A stretch of 64,000 bases of DNA from an uncultured Bacteroidales bacterium (GTDB lineage: Bacteria > Bacteroidota > Bacteroidia > Bacteroidales > FEN-979), in contig CAIRDP010000022.1 in NCBI GenBank assembly GCA_903877385.1, forward strand, positions 1-64,000. The letters are read 5' to 3'. The position numbers were made by a program, and so were the translations under genes. The notes below the pieces were generated by a model. It was given only the letters and a program-made list of their open reading frames with translations, was not told the DNA's origin and ran no database searches. Numbering within the stretch: position 1 is the stretch's first letter; each line of letters opens with the position of its first letter. Shown in pieces: positions 26,269-35,032 of the stretch.

Positions 26269-27702
26269 ATGAAAAAAACCTTCCTTCTCATCATCTGCAT
26301 CATAACGGTATTACCTGTCGTGAATGCAACAAGGAGGCTTGTTCCTCAACAATACACAAGCATACAGGCAGCAATCAACGCAGCCGTTACTCATGACACG
26401 GTCCTTGTTTCCCCGGGGACTTATTACGAAAACATCAACTTCAGGGCCAAGGGCATTGTTGTTGCCAGCAATTTCATTCTGACCAACGATACGGCAACAA
26501 TTGATGCTACGGTAATTGACGGGAGCCAGCCTGTAATTCCCGACTCTGCAAGTTGTGTGATCATAGCCGGCAAGGATGCCACGACTTCGATGGATACCAA
26601 TGCGGTTATAACAGGATTTAAGATTACCGGAGGAAGCGGAACGAAATGGAACGATGAACATAATTCCGGGACAATATACCGGGAAGGTGGCGGCATCCTG
26701 GTACAGTATTTTTCGCCCAGGATACTCCACAATCATATCACTTATAATCATGCCACGGACATGAGCGGCGGGATGGCAAGTGCAGGCGGAGGGGCGATCC
26801 GCTGTGGCGACAGCAATCCCCTGATACATAATAACGTGATTGACAATAACATGGGCAGGTACGGAGCCGGTGTGGTTTTCAACTATTGCGGGGGGATCAT
26901 CAGGAATAACCTTATAGCCCATAATACCGGGGGGCAGGATTTCGGCGGCAGCGGTTTATGGATACTTGGCGCCAATTCCCAGGCATCGCCCCGAATTGTG
27001 GCCAACAATACTATTATTTACAATCATTCGGGCGGGCCCGGCGGGGGAATCAGGGCATGGAGCACAAACATGAGCGTAATTAACAACATCCTCTGGGGAA
27101 ATACAGCATTTACGGGGAACCAGATATTTTCGGGCGGAAGCACAGTCACTGCAACATACAATGATATCGAGGACGGTTATTCAGGTTCAGGGAACATCAA
27201 TATTGATCCTGAATTTGATGCAAGCAATTATTTTCTTTCAGGCACTTCCCCCTGTATCGACAAAGGGGATTCCACGGCCGGGTATAATGACCTGCCTGAT
27301 CCACTGAATCCATCTTCGGCGAACTTCCCCTCGAAAGGGAGCCTGAGGAACGACATGGGTGCATACGGAGGTCCGCATTGCAGCCTGCTTTCATCATTAA
27401 ACACAATCTGGACCGGGCAGGGCCCGGCTACGAACATGGGTCCTGAGCCGGAAATAAAAATCATTCCTAATCCTGTCAGGTACGAAGCAGATATTGTTAT
27501 GAATGTCGGAACTGAAAATGCCCTGAGTACCGAGCTCTTCGATATGAACGGCCGCAGTGTGAGAAGACTGCCTGTTGATCCTGTACAGCAGGGGAAATGC
27601 AGGTTCAGGTTTTTTCGCGGCAGCCTGCCCAGCGGGAATTATTTGCTTGTTTTGAGTTCTTACCGTAATGTGCTGGCAAAGAAATCACTGATCATCGACT
27701 GA
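26269..27702 (+). CDS. Right-handed parallel beta-helix protein with T9SS sorting domain
   Basis: A 477-residue secreted protein. Signal peptide MKKTFLLIICIITVLPVVNA; then a pectate-lyase-like beta-helix region (about 30-370) of repeating N/D-rich turns (HNHITYNHATD, HNNVIDNNMG, RNNLIAHNTGG, ANNTIIYNHSGG, INNILWGNT), and a C-terminal type A sorting domain (IKIIPNPVRYEADI, ELFDMNGRSVRRL, LPSGNYLLVLS). It is therefore exported by T9SS and anchored or released at the surface. A DUF1565-like N-terminus (QQYTSIQAAINAAVTHDTVLVSPGTYYENI) precedes the helix. The enzyme activity, if any, is unknown. Its 3' end overlaps the convergent flippase gene by 18 bases. Confidence 0.9.
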   Translation: MKKTFLLIICIITVLPVVNATRRLVPQQYTSIQAAINAAVTHDTVLVSPGTYYENINFRAKGIVVASNFILTNDTATIDATVIDGSQPVIPDSASCVIIAGKDATTSMDTNAVITGFKITGGSGTKWNDEHNSGTIYREGGGILVQYFSPRILHNHITYNHATDMSGGMASAGGGAIRCGDSNPLIHNNVIDNNMGRYGAGVVFNYCGGIIRNNLIAHNTGGQDFGGSGLWILGANSQASPRIVANNTIIYNHSGGPGGGIRAWSTNMSVINNILWGNTAFTGNQIFSGGSTVTATYNDIEDGYSGSGNINIDPEFDASNYFLSGTSPCIDKGDSTAGYNDLPDPLNPSSANFPSKGSLRNDMGAYGGPHCSLLSSLNTIWTGQGPATNMGPEPEIKIIPNPVRYEADIVMNVGTENALSTELFDMNGRSVRRLPVDPVQQGKCRFRFFRGSLPSGNYLLVLSSYRNVLAKKSLIID

Positions 27703-29004
27703 TACAGGCAAATCAGCTTTCCAGGTAAAGTTCCTGACTTCATTGATCAGCAGGATGATTTCAGACCGGGTTAGCAAAAAGTCCCTGGCTTTCAGTCGGG
27801 TCATCCTGATGAATACAATAAGCTGGTAAATTGTTGAAATGGTGTATGATACCGATGCAGTGACTGCCGCACCCAGTATTCCATAGCGGGGAACGATGAG
27901 CAAACCGAGCCCAACAGTAAAAACCAGGCCTATTGCCGAGCTGATCATATTATGATGCGGCTTGTTGATTCCCGAGAAGAAATGGCTTAAAATCATTGAG
28001 AAACTGAGGGTGACAATACCGACTCCAAGGCAGGCTATAACAATCCTGATCATTCCGAATTCATGATGGAAATAAATCAGCCTGTAAAATGATTCAGGCA
28101 AAGCCAGCAAACAAAGCAAGGCAAGCGAGGTCACCACGAGGGATATCTTTGACAGTATCAATGTAAGGCTCACACTGTAATTGAAATCCATTGCATTGGA
28201 AATGCGGGTGAACTGCACAAGGGCCAGGCTGCGGCTGATGATCCAAAGGCCTTCGGCAATCTGAAAACCGGTTGACATTACGCCCAGGGCCGCCCTTCCG
28301 TACCACACCTCGACCATATAATAACCAATACGGTAATTCATCAGCTGAAAGATGTTGCCAAACTGAGCATAAGTCCCAAACTGCATCATTGAGCGAAAAA
28401 TCGGTTTTAAGCCCTTCAATGGTTCCGCCTTAAAGAATCCCAGTAAGGGGAACAGGCTGAAAAAATAAGAAAACAGGAATGAGATCAGTATGGCCCAGTA
28501 GTAGGCCATCACGGTACGAACATGAAACATGTAAACCGCCGTAAGCAGGCAGGCAATAAGAACAATTATCTGAACAAGGCTTAAAATATTGAAGGTCCTA
28601 ACTCTTTCCTTGCCAAGAAGCAGCATGTAGTTTGCCGAAGTAAATGACATTACCAGGGCAAGAAAAAGGACCTCAACAAAGTACCCCTTTGGAATCACCT
28701 CGAGCTGTTTTGCCAAAGTTCCTATAAATTCAAAGAAAAAGGTCGCCAGGATGGTAACACCCAGTATCCACACATAGCTTAACAGGAACAGTTTTAAAAA
28801 GCCTGCTCTCGGGGTCATGTAAACCAGGGCACCCCCTCCTATGAAATTGTTGAAGAGCTGAATAAATGTTACCGAGAGGATAATAAGCGAGATTGTTCCA
28901 ACATTGGCCGTACCGAGAAAACGGGCATTAAGAACGCTTATCAGAAGTGTCAGGAATGCACTGATCACCCGTGTTCCTATAGTGCCAATTATTTTTCTGA
29001 ACAT
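27685..29004 (-). CDS. Polysaccharide flippase (Wzx/MATE-type, oligosaccharide flippase)
   Basis: A 439-residue integral membrane protein with about 12 membrane segments in the pattern of MurJ/Wzx-type flippases. The N-terminus (IGTRVISAFLTLLISVLNARFLGTANVGTISLII) matches the polysaccharide_synt family. It would move lipid-linked sugar units across the inner membrane for surface polysaccharide assembly. It is 8 bases downstream of the formyltransferase/propeller gene and probably last in an operon with it and the GT4 gene. Confidence 0.88.
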   Translation of the reverse strand: MFRKIIGTIGTRVISAFLTLLISVLNARFLGTANVGTISLIILSVTFIQLFNNFIGGGALVYMTPRAGFLKLFLLSYVWILGVTILATFFFEFIGTLAKQLEVIPKGYFVEVLFLALVMSFTSANYMLLLGKERVRTFNILSLVQIIVLIACLLTAVYMFHVRTVMAYYWAILISFLFSYFFSLFPLLGFFKAEPLKGLKPIFRSMMQFGTYAQFGNIFQLMNYRIGYYMVEVWYGRAALGVMSTGFQIAEGLWIISRSLALVQFTRISNAMDFNYSVSLTLILSKISLVVTSLALLCLLALPESFYRLIYFHHEFGMIRIVIACLGVGIVTLSFSMILSHFFSGINKPHHNMISSAIGLVFTVGLGLLIVPRYGILGAAVTASVSYTISTIYQLIVFIRMTRLKARDFLLTRSEIILLINEVRNFTWKADLPVSVDDQ

Positions 29005-29012
29005 CCGGGCTG

Positions 29013-30683
29013 TTAATGTTTCCTGAATTTATGACGGGTCTGCCGTCCAAAATGGAAGAAATTGAACTTGGTCCGTTTGGCATCGATAAGGGTATATCTT
29101 CCCAGGCCAAACACCGTATGGAAGCCTTTTGAATACCTGCAATTCATCAAAGGCCCTAAATACTTTACCAGTTCTTCCTCGAATTCCGTCTCGGTAAGTT
29201 TGACTATCCTGTTGATTGCAACCCTCCTGCCGTAGGATTCTGAGCAATCCTGGGCAGGCCGGTAAAGCTGGTCTTCAAAAACAAACGGCAGTCCTGCAGG
29301 CCTTGAAGACCGTACATCCATTTTTACCGGGTTGGCGGGATGAGGCTTGTATTTGCCTTCAAGTTCATCGGCATAATAAATATATAAATGCGTATTGGAA
29401 TACTTTCTCAGCGTAAAAAATAACCACCATTTGTCGTTATGATTAATGAGAGTAGGATCCACTGCATCAATATGGTCAAGAAGAACATGGTCTTCGACGA
29501 AAATACCTTCAGAATAATTACGCTTGTATAAACCGATATAGCCATACCTGTACGATTCGGGCAAACAGTATATATTCTCGCCGAAAACAAATATAAAAGG
29601 ATAAGAAAGATGTTCCTTGGTTTCTATGGATGTGAGAGGAACGGAGAAAGTACTTGTGAGAGGATCAAAAACAGCCTCTGAGATATGGGCCTTGTTCTTT
29701 GAATAGGAATAGTCCTCCATGAGGATATGGACCTTGTTTTCTTCAATGAAACCTGCAGGATCAGCAAAATAGTTTCGCGAACTTCTTTCCTTCATCCATA
29801 ATATATTTTCAAAACCGACTTTAGGATCGGTGAAGGCAAGTTCCTGTATCGAGCGGTTAATAATTCCGACATTCCACCTCTCAGCCCTGAAAAGATCTCT
29901 CCAGTAAAAAACGATCCTGTTTTTTAACAATTTTAGAAGAAAAATAAACATTTTCAGGTTCCCGGGAACCTTATGGATGGCGGCAGAAGTTTTGGAAGGG
30001 GGGCCGGGATTGTATCCCTTGAGGCATATCTGGTTTGCCACATCGGCAGGCCAGGCTGATGAAATGAGCAGGAGTACATCCAGGTTGGCCTTATATGAAT
30101 GCATAAGTGTCTTAAGCCAGGCTTTTTTCAGGACGATACCCGAGTCAAGCTTTTCGGTGAGTCTTTGCATCATTGCTGCGCTTACCGGATCATTTGTATA
30201 AATAGGCCAGAAGCCCGGAGGCCCCCCCCGGTATTTTTCTTCATCATCATGATGAAAAGACCAGATACCGTATTTTGCCGTATTCAGGATTTCACCGCGG
30301 ATGATATTAAATCCGAAACGAAGTATGAAATCAAGATTGGCCGATTTGATGGAGTTCACATCTTCATCGGAGAAGTATTCCGAATGTTTTTGAGTGGTAA
30401 CAGTACAAATCCTCCTTGCAACATTGAGCAGCCCGGGTTCCATTTCAATCTTTTCCTTTTCCTTATGGTTGAATAGGAATTTGCTGGCAGCCCTCCAAAG
30501 GAAAGAATATTTATGCGCCGGATCAGCCGGCTTACCGTCCTGCGTCTGAGATAACGCACGGCCATCGATAATAAGCAGAGCTAAATTATGATCGTTTTGA
30601 ATCAGGAGGTTAATGGCTTCGGCCTGCCATTTCTGGAAAACAGTGCCGGAACACATTACTCCAAATGTTAATCCTTTTGCCAT
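29013..30683 (-). CDS. Formyltransferase-like / glucosamine-IPC-transferase-like bidomain protein
   Basis: A 556-residue two-part protein. Residues ~1-240 look like a formyltransferase fold (LDFILRFGFNIIRGEILNTAKYGIWSFHHDDEEKYRGGPPGFWPIY), as in sugar formyltransferases. Residues ~280-545 show repeated blades (YFADPAGFIEENKVHILMEDYS, PFIFVFGENIYCLPESY, DPTLINHNDKWWLFFT, PAGLPFVFEDQLYRPAQDC) matching the glucosamine inositolphosphorylceramide transferase N-terminal-type propeller found next to formyltransferases in polysaccharide loci. It is between a GT4 and a flippase gene, so a role in modifying a surface polysaccharide is likely. It overlaps the GT4 stop by 16 bases. Confidence 0.75.
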   Translation of the reverse strand: MAKGLTFGVMCSGTVFQKWQAEAINLLIQNDHNLALLIIDGRALSQTQDGKPADPAHKYSFLWRAASKFLFNHKEKEKIEMEPGLLNVARRICTVTTQKHSEYFSDEDVNSIKSANLDFILRFGFNIIRGEILNTAKYGIWSFHHDDEEKYRGGPPGFWPIYTNDPVSAAMMQRLTEKLDSGIVLKKAWLKTLMHSYKANLDVLLLISSAWPADVANQICLKGYNPGPPSKTSAAIHKVPGNLKMFIFLLKLLKNRIVFYWRDLFRAERWNVGIINRSIQELAFTDPKVGFENILWMKERSSRNYFADPAGFIEENKVHILMEDYSYSKNKAHISEAVFDPLTSTFSVPLTSIETKEHLSYPFIFVFGENIYCLPESYRYGYIGLYKRNYSEGIFVEDHVLLDHIDAVDPTLINHNDKWWLFFTLRKYSNTHLYIYYADELEGKYKPHPANPVKMDVRSSRPAGLPFVFEDQLYRPAQDCSESYGRRVAINRIVKLTETEFEEELVKYLGPLMNCRYSKGFHTVFGLGRYTLIDAKRTKFNFFHFGRQTRHKFRKH

Positions 30684-31849
30684 GTACTTATTATTTCATT
30701 ATAAATACCGAGAAGTTCTTCGGAAACCTGATTACCGGAAAACCTGTCAGAAACTGCTTCATGCAACTTGATCCGATCAAATGTAGGGTAAATATTCAGC
30801 ATTTGCTCCATGCAATGAACAATTTCACCAACACCCTCTTGTTGAATAATAATTCCATTACTGTCATTGATGATGGATGCTGCGATCCCGGTATTTGTTG
30901 AGACAACAGGGAGCCCGCATGCAAGCGCCTCTATAACCACGGTGCCAAACGTCTCATAATGGCTTGACTGCACCAGAAATGAAGCGGACTGGTAAAGCCT
31001 GATAAGTTCATCTCCTTGTTTAAGCCCGGCAAATTCAAGCTGCAGCTTATTCAGTCCGAGCTCAAGTGCATATTTTTGCATTGCCCGGTAATCAGGCCCA
31101 TCTCCGACCAGGAGGACACTGAAATCCTGCCTGTGTTTATAAAGTTCAGAAACAGCCTCAAGGAAACCTGAAATATTTTTGGATTTATTTTCAAAACAGG
31201 AAACGTGGAGAATTAAAGCCCTGTCTCTTACAGGTTTATCGATAGTCGGGATAAACGCTGAAACATCTATCACGTTCGGGACAATGTAGGATCTCGGGTG
31301 CAGGAGTTTTTCGTAATTCATGGCTTGCAGAAGGGGCCCACTAACTGCGATCAGACCAGAAGATTTCCTAAGCAGGAATGATGAAATCCTTCTTCTTAAA
31401 AAGCCCCTGTAGGATGCGTTCCCGGGGAAATACCTTGACCAATGCTCGGAGATTAAATAAGGGCGTTTTTGCTTGCGGGCCATATACCAGGTAAAGAAGA
31501 TCTCTCGGGTGAGTATATGCCCATGGACGATATCAACCGAAAACCTTCCCAGGCTGGTATACCCGAGATGATGCGCCTTAACGTAACGAAAGAAATTAAT
31601 GAAGGCTGAAATTGAAGAAAGCTTTTTTTCTTCCCTGTAGTAAACCCTGCAAACATTCACCGAATTCTCGACCGAGTGTACAACTTCATATTTGTCCTTG
31701 CAAAGGGGATCAGGATGGATTGAAATAACCCTCACTGATTGTTCCCTTGCCAGGGCCTCGGCCTGCCGCTGTATAAACAGCCCCGGCATGGGATCGGTAC
31801 GGGCAGGGTACCACCTGGGAACAAAGAGGATTTTAAGGGAAGTGTCCAA
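30668..31849 (-). CDS. Glycosyltransferase family 4 (GT-B)
   Basis: A 393-residue GT-B glycosyltransferase. The N-domain starts LFVPRWYPARTDPMPGLFIQRQAEAL, and the C-domain carries a nucleotide-sugar site (LLVGDGPDYRAMQKYALELGL, then EFAGLKQGDELIRLYQSASFLVQSSHYETFGTVVIEALACGLPVVSTNTG, the GT4 EX7E motif region). It would transfer a sugar to a lipid-linked or growing polysaccharide; donor and acceptor unknown. It leads the three-gene polysaccharide operon, and a -7 box lies 9 bases upstream. Confidence 0.93.
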   Translation of the reverse strand: MDTSLKILFVPRWYPARTDPMPGLFIQRQAEALAREQSVRVISIHPDPLCKDKYEVVHSVENSVNVCRVYYREEKKLSSISAFINFFRYVKAHHLGYTSLGRFSVDIVHGHILTREIFFTWYMARKQKRPYLISEHWSRYFPGNASYRGFLRRRISSFLLRKSSGLIAVSGPLLQAMNYEKLLHPRSYIVPNVIDVSAFIPTIDKPVRDRALILHVSCFENKSKNISGFLEAVSELYKHRQDFSVLLVGDGPDYRAMQKYALELGLNKLQLEFAGLKQGDELIRLYQSASFLVQSSHYETFGTVVIEALACGLPVVSTNTGIAASIINDSNGIIIQQEGVGEIVHCMEQMLNIYPTFDRIKLHEAVSDRFSGNQVSEELLGIYNEIISTWQKD

Positions 31850-31857
31850 TTTCCTCG

Positions 31858-31865
31858 CAAATTTA
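31858..31865 (-). promoter_or_regulatory. -7 box TAAATTTG for the GT4/formyltransferase/flippase operon
   Basis: An exact TAnnTTTG match on the minus strand, 9 bases before ATG 31849, giving a very short or leaderless 5' region. Confidence 0.4.
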
Positions 31866-31877
31866 GATTAACAGAAA

Positions 31878-32405
31878 TTATTCTTCTTTAAACTGATCAT
31901 TAATGATTTTCACCGCGTTCTCCAGTCGCCTGTAACCTGTTCCCCTGACAATATGAAACGGGAACCCCCGGGAAGTCAATTCGGCGCAATATAGTTCAAA
32001 AAGCTCTTTTCTCATCCCTGGATGCTCCCTCAGGGGATCAAATTCCCAGGGTAGATCGATATCGCATAACAAATATAGGTCATAAACATGGTTTTCGACC
32101 TGGCTTATGATCCATGGATGGCATCTGCCGTATTTAACCTCGCTCCAGATTTTTGTCACGATAAATTCAGTATCGCAGAAAAGATAAGATGAAGCATTAG
32201 CCAAAGCCCTGGTTTCACGTTCAAGTTGTTCCCGGGCTATGATTAAAATATCCTCTTCGCGGTATGCAGGGCCGTTGACCTCAAGGTAATGCCTTGCATA
32301 TTCAGGCACCCAGGCTGTGCCGTAAAACTTCGCCAGTTCGGCAGAAAGCATGGATTTACCCGTTGATTCGGGACCTGTAATCGCTATTTTCCTGGATTTT
32401 TCCAA
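31878..32405 (-). CDS. nadR: NadR-type ribosylnicotinamide kinase
   Basis: This 175-residue ATPase matches the ribosylnicotinamide kinase domain of NadR, which phosphorylates nicotinamide riboside to NMN. Visible: P-loop GPESTGKSMLSAELAKFYG, a WVPEYARHYLE segment, FCDTEFIVTKIW, and a PWEFDPLREHPGMR region. It lacks the NadR transcription-factor and adenylyltransferase domains. The start is uncertain: no in-frame ATG fits, and the TTG at 32405 sits 4 bases past the pnuC stop; a longer form to 32468 would overlap pnuC. With pnuC it forms an uptake-and-trap pair for NAD salvage. Confidence 0.88.
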   Translation of the reverse strand: MEKSRKIAITGPESTGKSMLSAELAKFYGTAWVPEYARHYLEVNGPAYREEDILIIAREQLERETRALANASSYLFCDTEFIVTKIWSEVKYGRCHPWIISQVENHVYDLYLLCDIDLPWEFDPLREHPGMRKELFELYCAELTSRGFPFHIVRGTGYRRLENAVKIINDQFKEE

Positions 32406-32409
32406 AAGA

Positions 32410-33018
32410 TCAATATGTTTGAGTACCCTTGACTTTATATTTCCATTCCATCCATCCCAAAGCAGCAATCACAGTATAAACCAGGTACTGGAAGCCAAGA
32501 AAATACCATTTAAGAAAAATGCAGAGCATGACCATGACCACATCCCCGATGATCCAGAGAGGCCAGTGCTGGATTTTCTTCCTCGCCATGAGCCACATGG
32601 CAATTACGTATAGCGAAGATGTAAATGCATCATAAACGGCATATTGATTATCGGCCATCTTTCTCAGGATGTACCAGAGTGCGAGGAACATGAAAATTAT
32701 AAAGACTGCATAAACCTGCATTTCCTTCCGGCTGCATGATGTAATCATCAGGTGTTTGTCTTCTCCAGTTTTCCTGAGCCAGTTATACCAGCCATAAATA
32801 TTCATGATGAAGTAGAAGAGGTTTATCCCGGCATTGGCATATATATTGCCTGCGAAATAGATGTATGCCGACAGCAGTACACTCACACCGCCAATGGGAA
32901 AAGCCCATACGTTCTCCTTCTTGACCAGCCACACACTTACCAGGCCGGATATGACAGCAGTAAGTTCAACGACAGATGCCTGGAAAAGACCAAAATTGAT
33001 TAAGAAATCATGATTCAC
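32410..33018 (-). CDS. pnuC: Nicotinamide riboside transporter
   Basis: PnuC imports nicotinamide riboside; the cytoplasmic NadR kinase next door would trap it. The 202-residue protein has about seven membrane segments, a pattern of PnuC proteins (NIYANAGINLFYFIMNIYGWYNWLRK; WPLWIIGDVVMVMLCIF; LGFQYLVYTVIAALGWMEWK). GTG at 33018 is chosen: it is 5 bases behind a -7 box, and the upstream TTG at 33051 overlaps that box. The pair is the usual Bacteroidota NAD-salvage unit. Confidence 0.9.
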   Translation of the reverse strand: MNHDFLINFGLFQASVVELTAVISGLVSVWLVKKENVWAFPIGGVSVLLSAYIYFAGNIYANAGINLFYFIMNIYGWYNWLRKTGEDKHLMITSCSRKEMQVYAVFIIFMFLALWYILRKMADNQYAVYDAFTSSLYVIAMWLMARKKIQHWPLWIIGDVVMVMLCIFLKWYFLGFQYLVYTVIAALGWMEWKYKVKGTQTY

Positions 33019-33022
33019 GCCG

Positions 33023-33030
33023 CAAAGGTA
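33023..33030 (-). promoter_or_regulatory. -7 box TACCTTTG for pnuC-nadR
   Basis: An exact TAnnTTTG match on the minus strand, 5 bases before the GTG at 33018. The mRNA would be leaderless or nearly so. Confidence 0.5.
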
Positions 33031-33063
33031 AATTAATACAGCAGTTTGCAAATCAGAAAAGAC

Positions 33064-33071
33064 TAATTTTG
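33064..33071 (+). promoter_or_regulatory. -7 box TAATTTTG for the antiporter gene
   Basis: An exact TAnnTTTG match 26 bases before the ATG at 33097, divergent from the pnuC promoter 34 bases away. Confidence 0.55.
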
Positions 33072-33096
33072 CTGTCTGTAAGGATCATGTTAGATT

Positions 33097-34332
33097 ATGT
33101 TCCATATTTTTCACACCCAGCTGCCCTTCATTGTTAACCTGCTGGTCCTTTTGCTTGCGGCGAAAATCCTGGGTGAAGTCGCGGAACGCCTTGGCCAGCC
33201 TGCCATGATTGGCGAAGTGCTTGCCGGTGTGATCCTGGGCCCATCCCTTTTCAATATCATCCCTATCGTGGGAGATATAAAACCCATAGCCGACCTTGGT
33301 GTTTTCCTCCTGATCTTCATGGCCGGGATGGAAATTGAAGCCGAGGAGATACGGAATTCAATACGTGGGAAAAACCTGTGGATTGCCCTGCTGGGGTTTC
33401 TCATTCCATTGGTGAGCGGACTATTGATAGGACATCTCTTTCATTTCAGCAATATTTTCACGATTTTCCTTGGGCTTTGCATTGCGATCACAGCTTTGCC
33501 GGTGAGCATAAGAATACTTATGGACATGGGGAAATTGCATACGGATGTAGGCCAGAGAATAATCTCGGCAGCCATATTCAACGACATCGTTTCACTGATG
33601 GTGCTGGGGATCATTCTCGACTATAACGGCGCCTCCGGCAAACTTGAAGATGTGACGTTCTCAATACTTCTGACCAGTGCAAAAGTGATATTTTTCATAT
33701 TCTTCATGGTTGCCGCCTACCGGCTCATAGGCATGACCAAAACGAGGGTGAGCACACTCAACCCAAAAATGGACAAATTCCTTCACTACCTCAAGGGCAA
33801 AGAGTCCATGTTTGCCATGGTAATACTGTTCGTACTGATATTTTCGAGCATTGCCGAGCTGCTCGGCCTTCATTTTATTGTAGGGGCCTTTTTCGGAGCC
33901 ATGCTTTTTCCAAGGACCCTCTTTAAAAAATCGGAGTTTGAACAGGTAAAACATTCCACCTCCAGCTTTACAATGGGGTTCCTTGCCCCAATCTTCTTTG
34001 CTATCATGGGGGTGCAGTTTGATGCCGGCGCACTCACCAACGGCTTGCTCCTTACGGTTGTGCTGGTTGCGTCCTTCCTGAGCAAGATCCTCGGGGGTTA
34101 TTTCGGTTCCAGGCTCGCCGGATTCAACAACCTGAAAGCAATCACCGTAGGCCTGGGGCTCAATGCCCGTGGCATCATGGAACTGGTCATAGCCAATATT
34201 GCCCTGCAAAAAGGATTCATCGACGTTCCCATTTTTTCCATCCTTGTGATGATGGCCCTTCTGACTACTCTCATCACCCCTTTCCTGTTGAAAGATGCGT
34301 TTGTAAGGATAGAGAAAACCGAAAGCCCTTAG
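33097..34332 (+). CDS. Cation:proton antiporter (CPA2-like)
   Basis: A 411-residue inner-membrane sodium or potassium/proton antiporter with about 12 hydrophobic segments. It has the CPA2-like early region (GQPAMIGEVLAGVILGPS), an IAITALPVSIRIL loop and the central NDIVSL motif with Asn162-Asp163, where electrogenic family members carry two acids. The Asn-Asp pair suggests an electroneutral exchanger, which is inference from the family's motif rule. No C-terminal NAD-binding domain (Kef type) is present, so the protein is short. It has its own -7 box. Confidence 0.87.
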   Translation: MFHIFHTQLPFIVNLLVLLLAAKILGEVAERLGQPAMIGEVLAGVILGPSLFNIIPIVGDIKPIADLGVFLLIFMAGMEIEAEEIRNSIRGKNLWIALLGFLIPLVSGLLIGHLFHFSNIFTIFLGLCIAITALPVSIRILMDMGKLHTDVGQRIISAAIFNDIVSLMVLGIILDYNGASGKLEDVTFSILLTSAKVIFFIFFMVAAYRLIGMTKTRVSTLNPKMDKFLHYLKGKESMFAMVILFVLIFSSIAELLGLHFIVGAFFGAMLFPRTLFKKSEFEQVKHSTSSFTMGFLAPIFFAIMGVQFDAGALTNGLLLTVVLVASFLSKILGGYFGSRLAGFNNLKAITVGLGLNARGIMELVIANIALQKGFIDVPIFSILVMMALLTTLITPFLLKDAFVRIEKTESP

Positions 34333-34351
34333 CTTAAAAATGAAAAACTGC

Positions 34352-34359
34352 TACCTTTG
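34352..34359 (+). promoter_or_regulatory. -7 box TACCTTTG for the DedA gene
   Basis: An exact TAnnTTTG match 23 bases before ATG 34383. Confidence 0.55.
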
Positions 34360-34382
34360 CCCTCCCAACTAAACCCATAAAC

Positions 34383-35030
34383 ATGGAACTTGTCAGGCAA
34401 TTAATAGATTTCATACTGCATATAGACCAGCACCTGCTGAAAATCGTAGCCGACTACCAGACCTGGACATACCTTATCTTTTTCCTCATCATTTTCATGG
34501 AAACCGGGCTTGTAGTCACTCCGTTTCTCCCTGGTGACTCCCTGCTGTTTGCCGCAGGCACCATTGCCGCAATGCCCGGTGAACCCCTTCAAATGATGCC
34601 CCTGATCATCCTGCTGATCTGCGCGGCTTTCGGAGGCGACAATACCAACTATTTCATAGGCAGGTTCCTCGGGCATAAAGTGTATGAGAAAAATTACCGG
34701 CTCATCCGCAGGGAATACCTTGACAAGACGCATGCATTCTATGAAAAACACGGGGGGAAAACCCTTATCATTGCCAGGTTCATGCCCATTATACGCACTT
34801 TTGCCCCGTTCGTAGCCGGGGTTGGAAGCATGACCTATATCAGGTTCATCAGCTTCAGCATTATCGGGAATGTTCTCTGGGTTATTCTATTTACCCTGGG
34901 AGGCTATTTCTTCGGGAATATCCCTTTCATCAAAAGCAACTTCACCCTGGCAATCCTGGCGATAATCTTCATTTCCCTGCTGCCGATGATCATCGCATTT
35001 ATCCAAAGCCTTTTTAAGAAAAAAGCATAG
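34383..35030 (+). CDS. DedA family membrane protein
   Basis: A 215-residue DedA/SNARE-associated membrane protein. Key patterns: FMETGLVVTPFLPGDSLLFAAGTIAA, FYEKHGGKTLIIARFMPIIRTFAPFVAGVGSM (the conserved GR.. and Arg/Pro/Phe segment) and about five membrane segments. The family transports or flips lipid carriers such as undecaprenyl phosphate in some members; its role here is inferred only from the family. Stop is 2 bases from the convergent transketolase stop. Confidence 0.93.
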   Translation: MELVRQLIDFILHIDQHLLKIVADYQTWTYLIFFLIIFMETGLVVTPFLPGDSLLFAAGTIAAMPGEPLQMMPLIILLICAAFGGDNTNYFIGRFLGHKVYEKNYRLIRREYLDKTHAFYEKHGGKTLIIARFMPIIRTFAPFVAGVGSMTYIRFISFSIIGNVLWVILFTLGGYFFGNIPFIKSNFTLAILAIIFISLLPMIIAFIQSLFKKKA

Positions 35031-35032
35031 TC

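Noticed and set aside
32406-32468. Longer nadR starting at 32468
   Set aside because: It would overlap pnuC by about 60 bases and start at TTG without family support in that stretch.
33097-34332. Kef-type potassium efflux protein
   Set aside because: The NAD-binding RCK domain is absent and the protein is only 411 residues.
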